The notes beneath the pieces were generated by a model. It was not told the DNA's origin and did no database searches. It worked only from the letters and a program-made list of their open reading frames with translations. Made by a program: the position numbers and the translations under genes. From an uncultured Phycisphaerae bacterium (GTDB taxonomy: Bacteria; Planctomycetota; Phycisphaerae; Sedimentisphaerales; Anaerohalosphaeraceae), in the NCBI GenBank assembly GCA_937949545.1, contig CALEDR010000001.1:93672-157671 (forward strand): a stretch of 64,000 nt of DNA, in the 5' to 3' direction. Shown here piece after piece: positions 26,164 to 33,627 of this stretch; the stretch's first letter is position 1, and the number at the start of each line of letters is the position of its first letter.

Positions 26164-27221
26164 TATTCCCTCATGGCCTGTTCAATCCATCCGCCGCCGG
26201 CCACCTGAAGAGTGGGTTCTGCGGGCAGATAAAACACGGCCGCCTGTCCCGGTGTGACGGCGGATACCGGCTCATCAAAAACCACCTCTGCTGTATCAGG
26301 AGAAAGGGGGGTCACCGCGGCCCAGGCGCCGCTGTGATTATACCGTATTTTCACCAGGGAGCGAAAGGGCTGCGCCGGAGGTTCGATAAGCCAGTTGACC
26401 TGTTCGGCCAGCAGCCGGAGGCTGTACAATTCTTCGCGGCTGCCCAGAACGACCGTATGGATCGAAGGGGCAATGCGGACGACATACGCCGGTTTGCCCA
26501 GGGCAATGCGAAGACCCCGCCGCTGTCCGATGGTGTAGCGGTAAATGCCCTCGTGCTGTCCGAGCAGCCGGCCGGCTGTATCGACAATCGGCCCCGGCTG
26601 GAATGCTTTCGGTCGTCGATGCAGCAGGACAGAAGCATAATCGTTGTCCGGAATAAAGCAGATTTCCTGCGAATCCTCTTTGTTGTGGGTGTGCAGGCCG
26701 AATCGCTGGGCGGTCTGACGGGTGTCCTCTTTGCTGGCCTGCTCGGCCATCGGCAGGAGGATTTTTGAAAGCATTTCCTGTCGAATCATTGAGAGAACAT
26801 ACGATTGGTCTTTGGCGGTATTGAAAGCCTGATAGAGGCCGTATTGTCCGTTTCGGCAATCGATGCGGGCATAATGGCCGGTGGCCAGAAAATCCGCCCC
26901 GTGCTCCCGGGCGAAGTCCCATACAAGGCCGAATTTGATGATTCGGTTGCACAAAACACAGGGATTCGGGGTTTTGCCCTGCAGATAGGTATCACAGAAA
27001 TAATCGAGGATTTGCTCGAATCGGGGCCGAAGGTCCAGCACATAAAAAGGGATTCCCAGCTGCCGGCAGACCTTCTCGGCATCCTCCATAGCCGGCTCAA
27101 ACCGGTCATGGGTGATCATAAAGACACCTGCGCAGTCATAGCCCTGCCGGCAAAGCAGGGCGACGGCGACAGAACTGTCCACTCCTCCGCTGATGGCTGC
27201 AAGAACACGCCTGGACGTCAT
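26163..27221 (-). CDS. mnmA: tRNA-specific 2-thiouridylase
   Basis: 352 residues. The PP-loop is LAAISGGVDSSVAVALLC. The catalytic Cys pair lies in NPCVLCNRIIKFG and SQEICFIPDNDY. GHYARI, HEGIYRYTIGQRRGLRIALG and a C-terminal beta-barrel complete the family pattern. It puts sulfur on U34 of tRNA-Lys, -Glu and -Gln. It is flanked by the AsmA-like gene (7 bases upstream) and GT9 (1-base overlap). Confidence 0.95.
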   Translation of the reverse strand: MTSRRVLAAISGGVDSSVAVALLCRQGYDCAGVFMITHDRFEPAMEDAEKVCRQLGIPFYVLDLRPRFEQILDYFCDTYLQGKTPNPCVLCNRIIKFGLVWDFAREHGADFLATGHYARIDCRNGQYGLYQAFNTAKDQSYVLSMIRQEMLSKILLPMAEQASKEDTRQTAQRFGLHTHNKEDSQEICFIPDNDYASVLLHRRPKAFQPGPIVDTAGRLLGQHEGIYRYTIGQRRGLRIALGKPAYVVRIAPSIHTVVLGSREELYSLRLLAEQVNWLIEPPAQPFRSLVKIRYNHSGAWAAVTPLSPDTAEVVFDEPVSAVTPGQAAVFYLPAEPTLQVAGGGWIEQAMRE

Positions 27222-27228
27222 TCACATC

Positions 27229-28035
27229 CTATTCTTCTTTCTTTCTGAAAAGTCCCTGGACAGCCTCACCGGCCCCTTTTCCGAGATCTTTGCCTTCTTT
27301 GAGGAGCGTTTGTCCGGCTTCCAGAACTTGTCTTCCGGTTTCTTTGAGTGCATCATTGAGCGGGTTGAGCAAGTCGGTCGGCAGGAGGTCTTTGCCCTGC
27401 TGAGCAATCCCGGCGGCGATGGCGGTCAGCACCTTGGCGGTCAGCTCTCCGATGTTGACCTTGCCGTCTTTGCCGACATCCGTCATGTGAATCGGAGCCA
27501 GTTTAAGTGTAATGGTGTCGGCCTTGCCGGGGACCGGCAGCAGCTTGACCTTTACGGAAACCTCTTCCAGGAGAAGGTCCTTGATAAGCAGATTTTTGCC
27601 GGCGGGTTTTTCCTCCGGTTTGGATTCGGTTTTCGGCAGATTATTCAGGATTTGCTGAAGATTGTTCGTCAGACCTTTCTGCTCGATGACCACCTCGACC
27701 TTTTGGAGATGGATTTGTTCAATCTGAACCGTATCGCTGAAGAGACTTGCGGTGTTCAGGCGAATGTGTCCGTACCCCATTGTCAGCAGATGCGGATGCT
27801 GGTATCCATCGGGATTGCTGATTTGCAGGGCCGCCATTTCCAGTTTTCCCTGCCAAGGAGCCAGCGAGACGGACTGCACAGTGACAGGCACCTTCAGAAC
27901 GGCAGATCCGGCTGTCTGAACAGCGGTCTTCAGAGCCATCCCTCCGAACAGCTTCAAGAGAAGCGAAAACACGGCAAGCAGGGCAATCAGCACCAGCAGG
28001 GCGGCCCAAAGCAGATTTTTCTTTTTTTCAGCCAT
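27229..28035 (-). CDS. AsmA-like membrane-anchored protein
   Basis: 268 residues. A single N-terminal membrane segment (LLWAALLVLIALLAVFSLLL, residues about 8-27) is followed by a predicted periplasmic beta-rich region: VPVTVQSVSLAPWQGKLEMA, LQISNPDGYQHPHLLTMGYG, IRLNTASLFSDTVQIEQI. This pattern of repeated short strands is that of AsmA/TamB-family proteins, many of which act in lipid or outer-membrane homeostasis. The C-terminal third is helical and charged (LLKEGKDLGKGAGEAVQGLF). The exact role is unknown. It is tightly packed between the TPR gene and mnmA. Confidence 0.6.
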   Translation of the reverse strand: MAEKKKNLLWAALLVLIALLAVFSLLLKLFGGMALKTAVQTAGSAVLKVPVTVQSVSLAPWQGKLEMAALQISNPDGYQHPHLLTMGYGHIRLNTASLFSDTVQIEQIHLQKVEVVIEQKGLTNNLQQILNNLPKTESKPEEKPAGKNLLIKDLLLEEVSVKVKLLPVPGKADTITLKLAPIHMTDVGKDGKVNIGELTAKVLTAIAAGIAQQGKDLLPTDLLNPLNDALKETGRQVLEAGQTLLKEGKDLGKGAGEAVQGLFRKKEE

Positions 28036-28044
28036 AAGGTCTCC

Positions 28045-29727
28045 TTATTTTAAGAGTTCCTCCTCGACATTCCAGCCGAGCGAGCGGGCAATCTGAGCGT
28101 GTTTCCGAGAGGCGGATTTGTTGTTGAGATAATGATAGCAGACAGCCAGGCCGTGATGTGCGGCAGTGTAGTTGGGGTCGATCTGAACGGCCTGCTGATA
28201 ATTTGTGACGGCTTTTTCGTATTTTTTCTGCCGCAGAAAGGCCACAGCCAGATTGTAATAAAGGCCGGCGGCAGGATTGATTTGAACGGCTTTTTGATAG
28301 GCGGCAACGGCTTCATCGATTTGGCCGGCATCCAGCAGGGTGTTGCCGAGATTCTGAAGAGCCGCTGTATTTTGCGGGTCGCGAACCAGGACCTGCCGAT
28401 AGGCCTGGGCGGCCTGGTCATAGCGTTTTTCCTTGTAATAGGCGTCGGCCAGCCCAAACCACGCATACAGGGCCAGCCCATCCTCTTTTTGGACGGCGGC
28501 GGTAAATTCTTCAATAGCCCAATCCGTTCGGTTCATTTCCAGATAGACATTGCCCAGTTCGATGCGTGCTGCTGTCAGGGATGGATTATAATGCAAGGCT
28601 TTGGCGAGCATTTCCTGGGCGGCGGGAAGATTTTTTAATTCAAATTGCAGACGCCCGAGGGCCAAATAATTTTCCGCTTCCTGCGGGGCTATCCCGACAG
28701 CGATACGCAAATGCTCGAAAGCCTTCTCGGTGAGTCCCTGCCTGTGGTAAACATGGGCCAGATTGCGGTGAGCGTCCGTCAGCGACGGGTCAAAATCGAG
28801 GGCTTTCAGATAACTCTGCGCCGCCTGCGGAAGGCTGTTTTGCTGAAGATAGGCATTTCCGAGATTGTTGAGCGTCTTGGGGTCGTCCGGAAGAAACCTC
28901 AGGGCTTGCCGATACTCCTCAACGGCCTGTGCGATTTGGCCTTTCTGCAGATAGATATTTCCAAGATTGGTTCGGGCTTCAGCCAGAGTCGGATTGATTT
29001 GAACCGCCCGGGTTAATTCGGTAAAGGCCTGCTCAATCTGGCCGACAGTTTTGTAGCTGTTGCCCAGATTGTTAAAGAAGCAGCCGAGGGTCTGCCGCTT
29101 GTCGAGATTGGCCATATAAAGAGGATGCCCGGCCGGCGGCTTGAAGGTGTCTCGATAGTACGCATCATCTGCTGTGCCGCCGCCGGCGGTTGTTTCGATA
29201 TTGAGACGGATTTTGCCGTCGTCGTAGCGGACAAAAAAATGGCCGGGCACAACGACCCCGTAAAGCGGCAGACCGAGGCGTTCTCCGACAGCCAGATACA
29301 GAACCGACAGACTCAGACAATACCCGCGCTTCTGGTCAAGAACCGTATGGAGGAATAAATCGTCAGGATTGTCGGCGGTTTTGACACTCTGAAACCGCTG
29401 TTCTTCAAACAAATATCGGTTGATTTCCGCTACAGCTCGGGCGTCGAGGGGGATTTTCTTTTCGCGGAGCCGCCGCTGGATTTCTTCGGCCATGGAATCG
29501 ATTTTTCTGCGGTAGGTGTAGAGGGTTTTGTTAGTCCCCCAATTCCGGGAGATAATCAGGGCAGCGGTTCCGAGGTCAATCTGGTCTGCCGGAAGCCGCA
29601 AGACCCCCTCGACCGTGTGGACCCGCAGCCCCTGAAGCTGCGAGTTGGCCAACTCCGCCGCGGCGGTTGAGCAGCACACCCCCGGGGAAACCAACGCGAC
29701 TGTGATAAGCCAAGCCGTTTTATTCAT
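28045..29727 (-). CDS. Exported SirB1-like transglutaminase-fold protein with TPR array
   Basis: 560 residues. A signal peptide (AWLITVALVSPGVCCSTAAA) is followed by a SirB1-type transglutaminase-like domain (about 40-200) with QKRGYCLSLSVLYLAVGERL (Cys) and VVPGHFFVRYD (His). Residues about 210-555 are roughly ten tetratricopeptide repeats (e.g. AEARTNLGNIYLQKGQIAQA, PKTLNNLGNAYLQQNSLPQA). Such proteins are usually protein-interaction scaffolds. The enzyme-like domain has no proven reaction. The start overlaps the DUF167 gene by 8 bases. Confidence 0.8.
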   Translation of the reverse strand: MNKTAWLITVALVSPGVCCSTAAAELANSQLQGLRVHTVEGVLRLPADQIDLGTAALIISRNWGTNKTLYTYRRKIDSMAEEIQRRLREKKIPLDARAVAEINRYLFEEQRFQSVKTADNPDDLFLHTVLDQKRGYCLSLSVLYLAVGERLGLPLYGVVVPGHFFVRYDDGKIRLNIETTAGGGTADDAYYRDTFKPPAGHPLYMANLDKRQTLGCFFNNLGNSYKTVGQIEQAFTELTRAVQINPTLAEARTNLGNIYLQKGQIAQAVEEYRQALRFLPDDPKTLNNLGNAYLQQNSLPQAAQSYLKALDFDPSLTDAHRNLAHVYHRQGLTEKAFEHLRIAVGIAPQEAENYLALGRLQFELKNLPAAQEMLAKALHYNPSLTAARIELGNVYLEMNRTDWAIEEFTAAVQKEDGLALYAWFGLADAYYKEKRYDQAAQAYRQVLVRDPQNTAALQNLGNTLLDAGQIDEAVAAYQKAVQINPAAGLYYNLAVAFLRQKKYEKAVTNYQQAVQIDPNYTAAHHGLAVCYHYLNNKSASRKHAQIARSLGWNVEEELLK

Positions 29728-30037
29728 TGGTCCGTTTATCCTCTTTCAGTGTCTGAAGAATCTGTTCGGGAGTTATCCGATCTATCCGGAGGATTTTGAC
29801 CGGAGAAAGCCGCACCGGCAGCAATTGTAATCTGATTTTTTCGAATCCCCAGAACCCCGCTGAGAAACTCCAGCAGCATCCGGTTGGCTTTTCCGTCTTC
29901 CGGGGGGCGGCGATTTTGACCCTGAGAGCCCCCTCGAGAGCGCCTGCAATCGAAGTGCGGCTGCTCCCGGGGACCGCTTTTACGGTAAACTGAACACCTG
30001 TACCGGTTTTTTCTATCTTCAGCGAGAATGGTTTCAT
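29720..30037 (-). CDS. DUF167/YggU-family protein with two compensating frameshifts
   Basis: 105 residues as read. Residues 1-45 match the DUF167 family (FTVKAVPGSSRTSIAGALEG, ALRVKIAAP) and residues about 80-105 match again (SPVKILRIDRITPEQILQTL). The middle third reads as a Cys/Trp-rich segment, but the same bases one frame over read PEDGKANRMLLEFLSGVLGI then RKNQITIAAG, which is the expected family sequence. One base missing in the C6 run at about 29901-29906 and one extra base near 29805-29812 would explain it. Either sequence errors or two real compensating indels. The function of the family is unknown. ATGA overlaps the upstream gene. Confidence 0.75.
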   Translation of the reverse strand: MKPFSLKIEKTGTGVQFTVKAVPGSSRTSIAGALEGALRVKIAAPRKTEKPTGCCWSFSAGFWGFEKIRLQLLPVRLSPVKILRIDRITPEQILQTLKEDKRTNE

Positions 30038-30333
30038 GGATTTTCACGGTATTTTTTGCCGATGGAAAACTGAATATATCGTTCAATCTGGTCGGCCAAA
30101 ACATTCAGGGAGCTGCAATCAAAGTCCATATACTGGTCCTGAAGCCATTGGCCGTTCAGCATTTTTTTGAAGAACTTGACCCGGATGAAGGTCTTTTCAT
30201 TTTCGGGAGAGCCCATCGGGCGTTTTTTCTGCTCCCACATTTCGACTTTCCATTCGTCGCTGACCAGAACCAGACAGGAACCGGTGTGAACAGCGGTCGG
30301 GAAAAAATCATAAAGCGCGTTTAAAATCTCCAT
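30034..30333 (-). CDS. Conserved hypothetical protein, 99 residues
   Basis: Not recognised. It starts MEILNALYDFFPTAVHTG, contains an aromatic-rich strand segment (SDEWKVEMWEQKKRPMGSPE) and ends in a basic segment. No signal peptide or membrane helix. The stop overlaps the DUF167 start in ATGA, and pyrD ends 67 bases upstream, so it belongs to the same minus-strand transcript. Coding is supported by tight packing and the lack of a better frame. Confidence 0.6.
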   Translation of the reverse strand: MEILNALYDFFPTAVHTGSCLVLVSDEWKVEMWEQKKRPMGSPENEKTFIRVKFFKKMLNGQWLQDQYMDFDCSSLNVLADQIERYIQFSIGKKYRENP

Positions 30334-30400
30334 GGTTAATCGATCCGCAAATCCCTGGTACCTATCGCCTGCAAAACAGCATTATAGCGATGAAGCCGGT

Positions 30401-31336
30401 TTACTGCAAGCCGCCGGTCAGTTCGGCAATGTGAGAAATGCGATGGTTTCTGCAGTAGGTTTCAAGACCTTGACGGATACGGACGGCCGCATCGGGCTGG
30501 ATGAAGGTGGCAGTTCCCACGGCGACGGCTGAGGCCCCGGCCAGGAAAAACTCGACGGCGTCAGAGGCTGTTCGGATGCCGCCCATTCCGAGCAGAGGAA
30601 TGCCGGCAGGGCGGGCTGCTTCCGTATAGACCTTGTGAACCAGATAGACAGCGATCGGTTTGACGGCCGGGCCGCTTAGGCCGCCGGTTCGGTTGGCCAG
30701 GACCGGTTTTCTCGTTTCGATATCAATCACCATTGCTGTAAAGGTATTCACCAAGCTCAGGGCATCCGCTCCGCCCTGTATGGCGGCCCGGGCCGCAGCG
30801 GAAATATCCGTGACGGTGGGGGTCAGCTTGACCATCAGGGGTTTGATGCCGGCGGCCTTTTTGGCCTGACGGGTGATTTCTTCAATCAGCTGCGGGTCGG
30901 TGCCGAAGGTAATCCCTCCCTGTTTGACATTTGGGCAGCTGATATTCAGTTCGAAACCGTCAACGGCTTCCAGAGGGGCCAGCCGCTCAATCACGGCAAG
31001 GTATTCTTCCGCCGTCCGGCCTGCAACGTTGACAAAAACAGCGGTCTGAAGGGACTCAAGAAGCGGAATTTTTTCCCGAATAAAAGCCTCCAGTCCGATA
31101 TTGGCCAGACCGATGGCGTTCAGCATTCCGGCATCGGTTTCTACAATTCTTGGGGTGGGGTTGCCCGGGCGGGGATGAAGGGTAATGCTTTTGGTAACCA
31201 GGCCGCCGATGTTTTTCAGGTCGAAAAAGTCTGCGAGTTCATCGGCGTAGCCGCAGGTGCCGGAAGCCAGAAAAATCGGGTTGGCCAATCGCAGACCGGC
31301 AAAATTTATCGACATATTCGGGCAATTATCCGTCAT
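30401..31336 (-). CDS. pyrD: Dihydroorotate dehydrogenase, class 1B catalytic subunit
   Basis: 311 residues, FMN TIM barrel. Seen: FAGLRLANPIFLASGTCGYA, NAIGLANIGLEAFI, the active-site Cys in ELNISCPNVKQGGITFG, MVKLTPTVTDI, ALSLVNTFTAMVIDIETRKP, GGLSGPAVKPIA and PLLGMGGIRTASDAVEFFLA. It oxidises dihydroorotate to orotate and hands electrons to PyrK, making this the NAD-linked heterotetrameric type. Its start overlaps the pyrK stop by 4 bases. Confidence 0.95.
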   Translation of the reverse strand: MTDNCPNMSINFAGLRLANPIFLASGTCGYADELADFFDLKNIGGLVTKSITLHPRPGNPTPRIVETDAGMLNAIGLANIGLEAFIREKIPLLESLQTAVFVNVAGRTAEEYLAVIERLAPLEAVDGFELNISCPNVKQGGITFGTDPQLIEEITRQAKKAAGIKPLMVKLTPTVTDISAAARAAIQGGADALSLVNTFTAMVIDIETRKPVLANRTGGLSGPAVKPIAVYLVHKVYTEAARPAGIPLLGMGGIRTASDAVEFFLAGASAVAVGTATFIQPDAAVRIRQGLETYCRNHRISHIAELTGGLQ

Positions 31337-32292
31337 TGGCCTTCCCCAAAAATCACAGTACGGCTGTCAAAGACCGGCCCTTCCTTGCAGCAGAGCTGAT
31401 AAACCGGACTATCCGACTTATCGGTTCGAATCCGAACGGCACAGCTTTGGCAAAGTCCGATGCCGCAGGCCATCATACGCTCCATACTCACCTGACAGGA
31501 AATTTGAGTTCGGGAAGCGATTTCCGCACAAGCCGCCAGCATAGGTTCCGGCCCGCAGGCATAAATAACCGTTTGTTCAGGGGCCGGTTTTTTCTTCTCA
31601 ATCCATTCTTTCAGCAGCTCTGTAACAAATCCTTTGCGTCCGACAGAGCCGTCATCGGTGGCCAGATGAACCGGGATTTTCAGCCGCTCAAATTCCTCCA
31701 GCGTTGCTCCGGTTATGTTGCCGATTTTCAGTTCGAAAGGCATGCAGTCTATCGAACGGGCACCCGCAAAAGCCGTCACGTCCGTATGGGGATAATTTTT
31801 TCTCAGGCAAGAGGCCAAGTGCAGAATCGGCGGGGCTCCCATTCCGCCCGTTATAAGAAGGGCATTTTTCATCGTTTCCGGATACCAAAAGCCGTTTCCG
31901 AGAGGGCCGATGAGAGAAATGCAATCACCGGGTTTGAGGGAGGTCATTCGGACTGTGGCAGGTCCCAGCACACAGTAAATCACCTCAAGGCAAACATAAG
32001 TGCCTTGTTCAGAGTAACTTGTAAAAATGTCAGAGAAGCTGAAAGGCCTCCGAAGAAGGATAGTTCTGCCGGCGCGGTCTCGAAGATTTTCCTCAATGGA
32101 TTCCTCCGGCGGCAAAGACAGATGGGACAAATCAAACTGAGCGAATTGTCCGGGCAGGGCCTTTGAAAAACAACGGCTTCCTTCGGGGTCCAGTTTCAGC
32201 AGAAGCTTCCAAAAACGGGGGCGAATCGGCTCATTGGCAGTCACCAATGCCTGTACGAGTACTTTAGAGCCGGGCTTGTGTTCTGATTTCAT
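31333..32292 (-). CDS. pyrK: Dihydroorotate dehydrogenase electron-transfer subunit
   Basis: 319 residues. An FAD-binding ferredoxin-reductase fold (ILLRRPFSFSDIF for flavin, CISLIGPLGNGFWYP, LLITGGMGAPPILHLASCLR for NAD) is followed by the PyrK 2Fe-2S cluster: MACGIGLCQSCAVRI and a last Cys in YQLCCKEGPVFD (C-x4-C-x2-C...C). It passes electrons from PyrD FMN to NAD. It is longer than usual (~260) through an N-terminal extension and a loop around residues 40-60. First gene of the long minus-strand run to 25156. The start codon has no Shine-Dalgarno, and a promoter -10 lies 8 bases away. Confidence 0.93.
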   Translation of the reverse strand: MKSEHKPGSKVLVQALVTANEPIRPRFWKLLLKLDPEGSRCFSKALPGQFAQFDLSHLSLPPEESIEENLRDRAGRTILLRRPFSFSDIFTSYSEQGTYVCLEVIYCVLGPATVRMTSLKPGDCISLIGPLGNGFWYPETMKNALLITGGMGAPPILHLASCLRKNYPHTDVTAFAGARSIDCMPFELKIGNITGATLEEFERLKIPVHLATDDGSVGRKGFVTELLKEWIEKKKPAPEQTVIYACGPEPMLAACAEIASRTQISCQVSMERMMACGIGLCQSCAVRIRTDKSDSPVYQLCCKEGPVFDSRTVIFGEGQ

Positions 32293-32617
32293 AAGTGGCT
32301 ATGGTACAACGGCTTAAGACTTTGTCAAAAAAAAGCTTCCGGAATATTCATCCACAGATACTCCGGAAGCCCGCCACGGCAAAGAAAACCGCTATTTCCA
32401 AACGTTCTCGTTTCGTTTTCGAAACGGTGTTTACTATACCTGGAACCGGCAGGAATGTCAATCGACTAAAAAAATAAATCTTACCAGGAAAAAGGATAAA
32501 CCCTGCCTGATAACAGAATATATAAATGTCTCTTGACACGGGGATTTTTTCACTTTTTTGTGTTCCCTAATTCCTTTTTGGTATTATACTTACTTAGAGA
32601 AAAGGAGAGGATTTCGA
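32293..32617. other. Intergenic region between divergent pyrK and receiver operons
   Basis: Besides the pyrK promoter it holds a strong hairpin CGTTTCG-TTTT-CGAAACG at 32409-32426, a longer inverted repeat CTTCCGGA...TCCGGAAG around 32337-32370 with no T run, a consensus TTGACA at 32533 without a matching -10, and TATACT at 32585-32590 that can serve as -10 of the plus-strand receiver operon. No gene is seen. Confidence 0.5.
32301..32328 (-). promoter_or_regulatory. Promoter of the pyrK operon
   Basis: On the minus strand a perfect TTGACA (32328-32323), a 16-base spacer and TACCAT (32306-32301). The pyrK ATG begins at 32292, so the transcript would have no leader or one of a few bases. Confidence 0.5.
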
Positions 32618-32653
32618 ATGGCTGACCGACAGAAAGGGGGTTTGGTGCCATGA
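32618..32653 (+). CDS. 11-residue leader peptide ORF upstream of the receiver pair
   Basis: ATG 32618-32620 follows AAAGGAGAGG by 7 bases, the strongest ribosome site in the area, and encodes MADRQKGGLVP before TGA 32651-32653. The stop overlaps the ATG of the next gene (ATGA at 32650). Translational coupling of the receiver to this leader is likely. It may have no function of its own. Confidence 0.45.
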   Translation: MADRQKGGLVP

Positions 32654-33102
32654 GAGAAAAGCCGATTATTTTGGTTGCAGAAGGGGATGACAATCACTTT
32701 GTCTGTTTCCGGAAAAACCTGCAGCGGATGCAGTTTGAGGTTTTCCGCTTTTCTGACGGGCCCGGTCTTCTGGCCGCCTTGGAGCAGTATCAGAATGCAG
32801 AAATGGTACTCAGCAGACCCTGTCTGCTGTTTTTGGACCTCCAGCTTCCGGAAGCGAACAGTTTGGAAATTCTGGAGACCATCAAATCCTCTCCGATGCT
32901 GAAAAAACTTCCTGTAGTCATCCTGCTCAGCGGCGAGGATGAACAGGTTCTGGAAGAGTGTTATCGCCGCGGCTGTGCTTTTTGTCTGAGAAAACCGGTT
33001 CTTCCGGACCGCCTGGAAGAGGTGATCCGGCGTGTTTCAGACTTTTTGTCGGTGGTCGATCTGCCGGAGCTGGCAGTCCTCAACTTGACGGGGGGGCAAT
33101 GA
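32650..33102 (+). CDS. Stand-alone response regulator receiver, atypical acidic pocket
   Basis: 150 residues, a single receiver domain with no output domain. The phosphoacceptor Asp is in LLFLDLQLPEANS, the Ser/Thr in VVILLSGEDE and the Lys in CLRKPVLPD. At the Mg-binding acidic pair the sequence is VAEGDDNHF, where its neighbour has IAEDDFGHF, so the usual second acid is Gly. Phosphorylation may be weak or the domain may work by shape alone. The stop overlaps the next receiver's ATG. The pair resembles Rcp1-type small regulators. Confidence 0.85.
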   Translation: MREKPIILVAEGDDNHFVCFRKNLQRMQFEVFRFSDGPGLLAALEQYQNAEMVLSRPCLLFLDLQLPEANSLEILETIKSSPMLKKLPVVILLSGEDEQVLEECYRRGCAFCLRKPVLPDRLEEVIRRVSDFLSVVDLPELAVLNLTGGQ

Positions 33103-33563
33103 TGGGTCAGACGGAACCAACAGTTCTTATTGCGGAAGATGATTTCGGGCATTTTGCACTGATTCAGAAAAACCTTCAGCGCAGCTGTGTTTTAAAGGAA
33201 ATTATTCATTTTCGCAACGGCGAGGAGCTGCTGGGGTATCTGTTTCATCAGGGGCCGAACCGACTGGAGAACGAACGGTACCTGATTTTGATGGACATTC
33301 GGCTGCCAGGAAAGAACGGGATTGAGGTTCTCCGAAGCATCAAAGAGGACCCCACGCTGTACGCAATTCCCGTTTTTATGCTGACCACGTCCTCCAATCC
33401 GGCGGATATTGAGCGGAGCTATGAGTTGGGCTGCGCGGCCTATGTGAACAAGCCGGGCAGCTACAGCGAATTCGTCAAGTCGGTGGATTCTCTGGGGCGG
33501 ATGATTTCTCTGTCGGAGTTTGACTGGCCGCCCCTGCGGTACTCCTCTTTTCTGTCGCATTAA
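33099..33563 (+). CDS. Stand-alone response regulator receiver (Rcp1-like)
   Basis: 154 residues from ATG 33099 (GGGGGG just upstream, ATGA overlap with the previous receiver). All key residues are present: IAEDDFGHFALIQKNLQ, phosphoacceptor Asp in LILMDIRLPGKNGIEVL, Thr in VFMLTTSSNPADI, Lys in AAYVNKPG. No output domain, so it probably acts by binding a partner. Its sequence is closest to its upstream neighbour (shared HFxLxxKNLQR segment), suggesting a local duplication followed by divergence. The cognate kinase is not obvious; the kinase at 37342 is a candidate. Confidence 0.88.
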   Translation: MMGQTEPTVLIAEDDFGHFALIQKNLQRSCVLKEIIHFRNGEELLGYLFHQGPNRLENERYLILMDIRLPGKNGIEVLRSIKEDPTLYAIPVFMLTTSSNPADIERSYELGCAAYVNKPGSYSEFVKSVDSLGRMISLSEFDWPPLRYSSFLSH

Positions 33564-33627
33564 AACAGGCTTTGCCGCTGAAAGCGGGCTTGATTTTGCC
33601 GTTTTTTTTGGTAAATATCCATTCCCT

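Noticed and set aside
32337..32370. Inverted repeat CTTCCGGA...TCCGGAAG as a terminator
   Set aside because: 18-base loop and no T run on either strand.
32533..32538. TTGACA as the -35 of the receiver operon
   Set aside because: No -10-like hexamer at 15-19 bases; the TATACT at 32585 is too far away.
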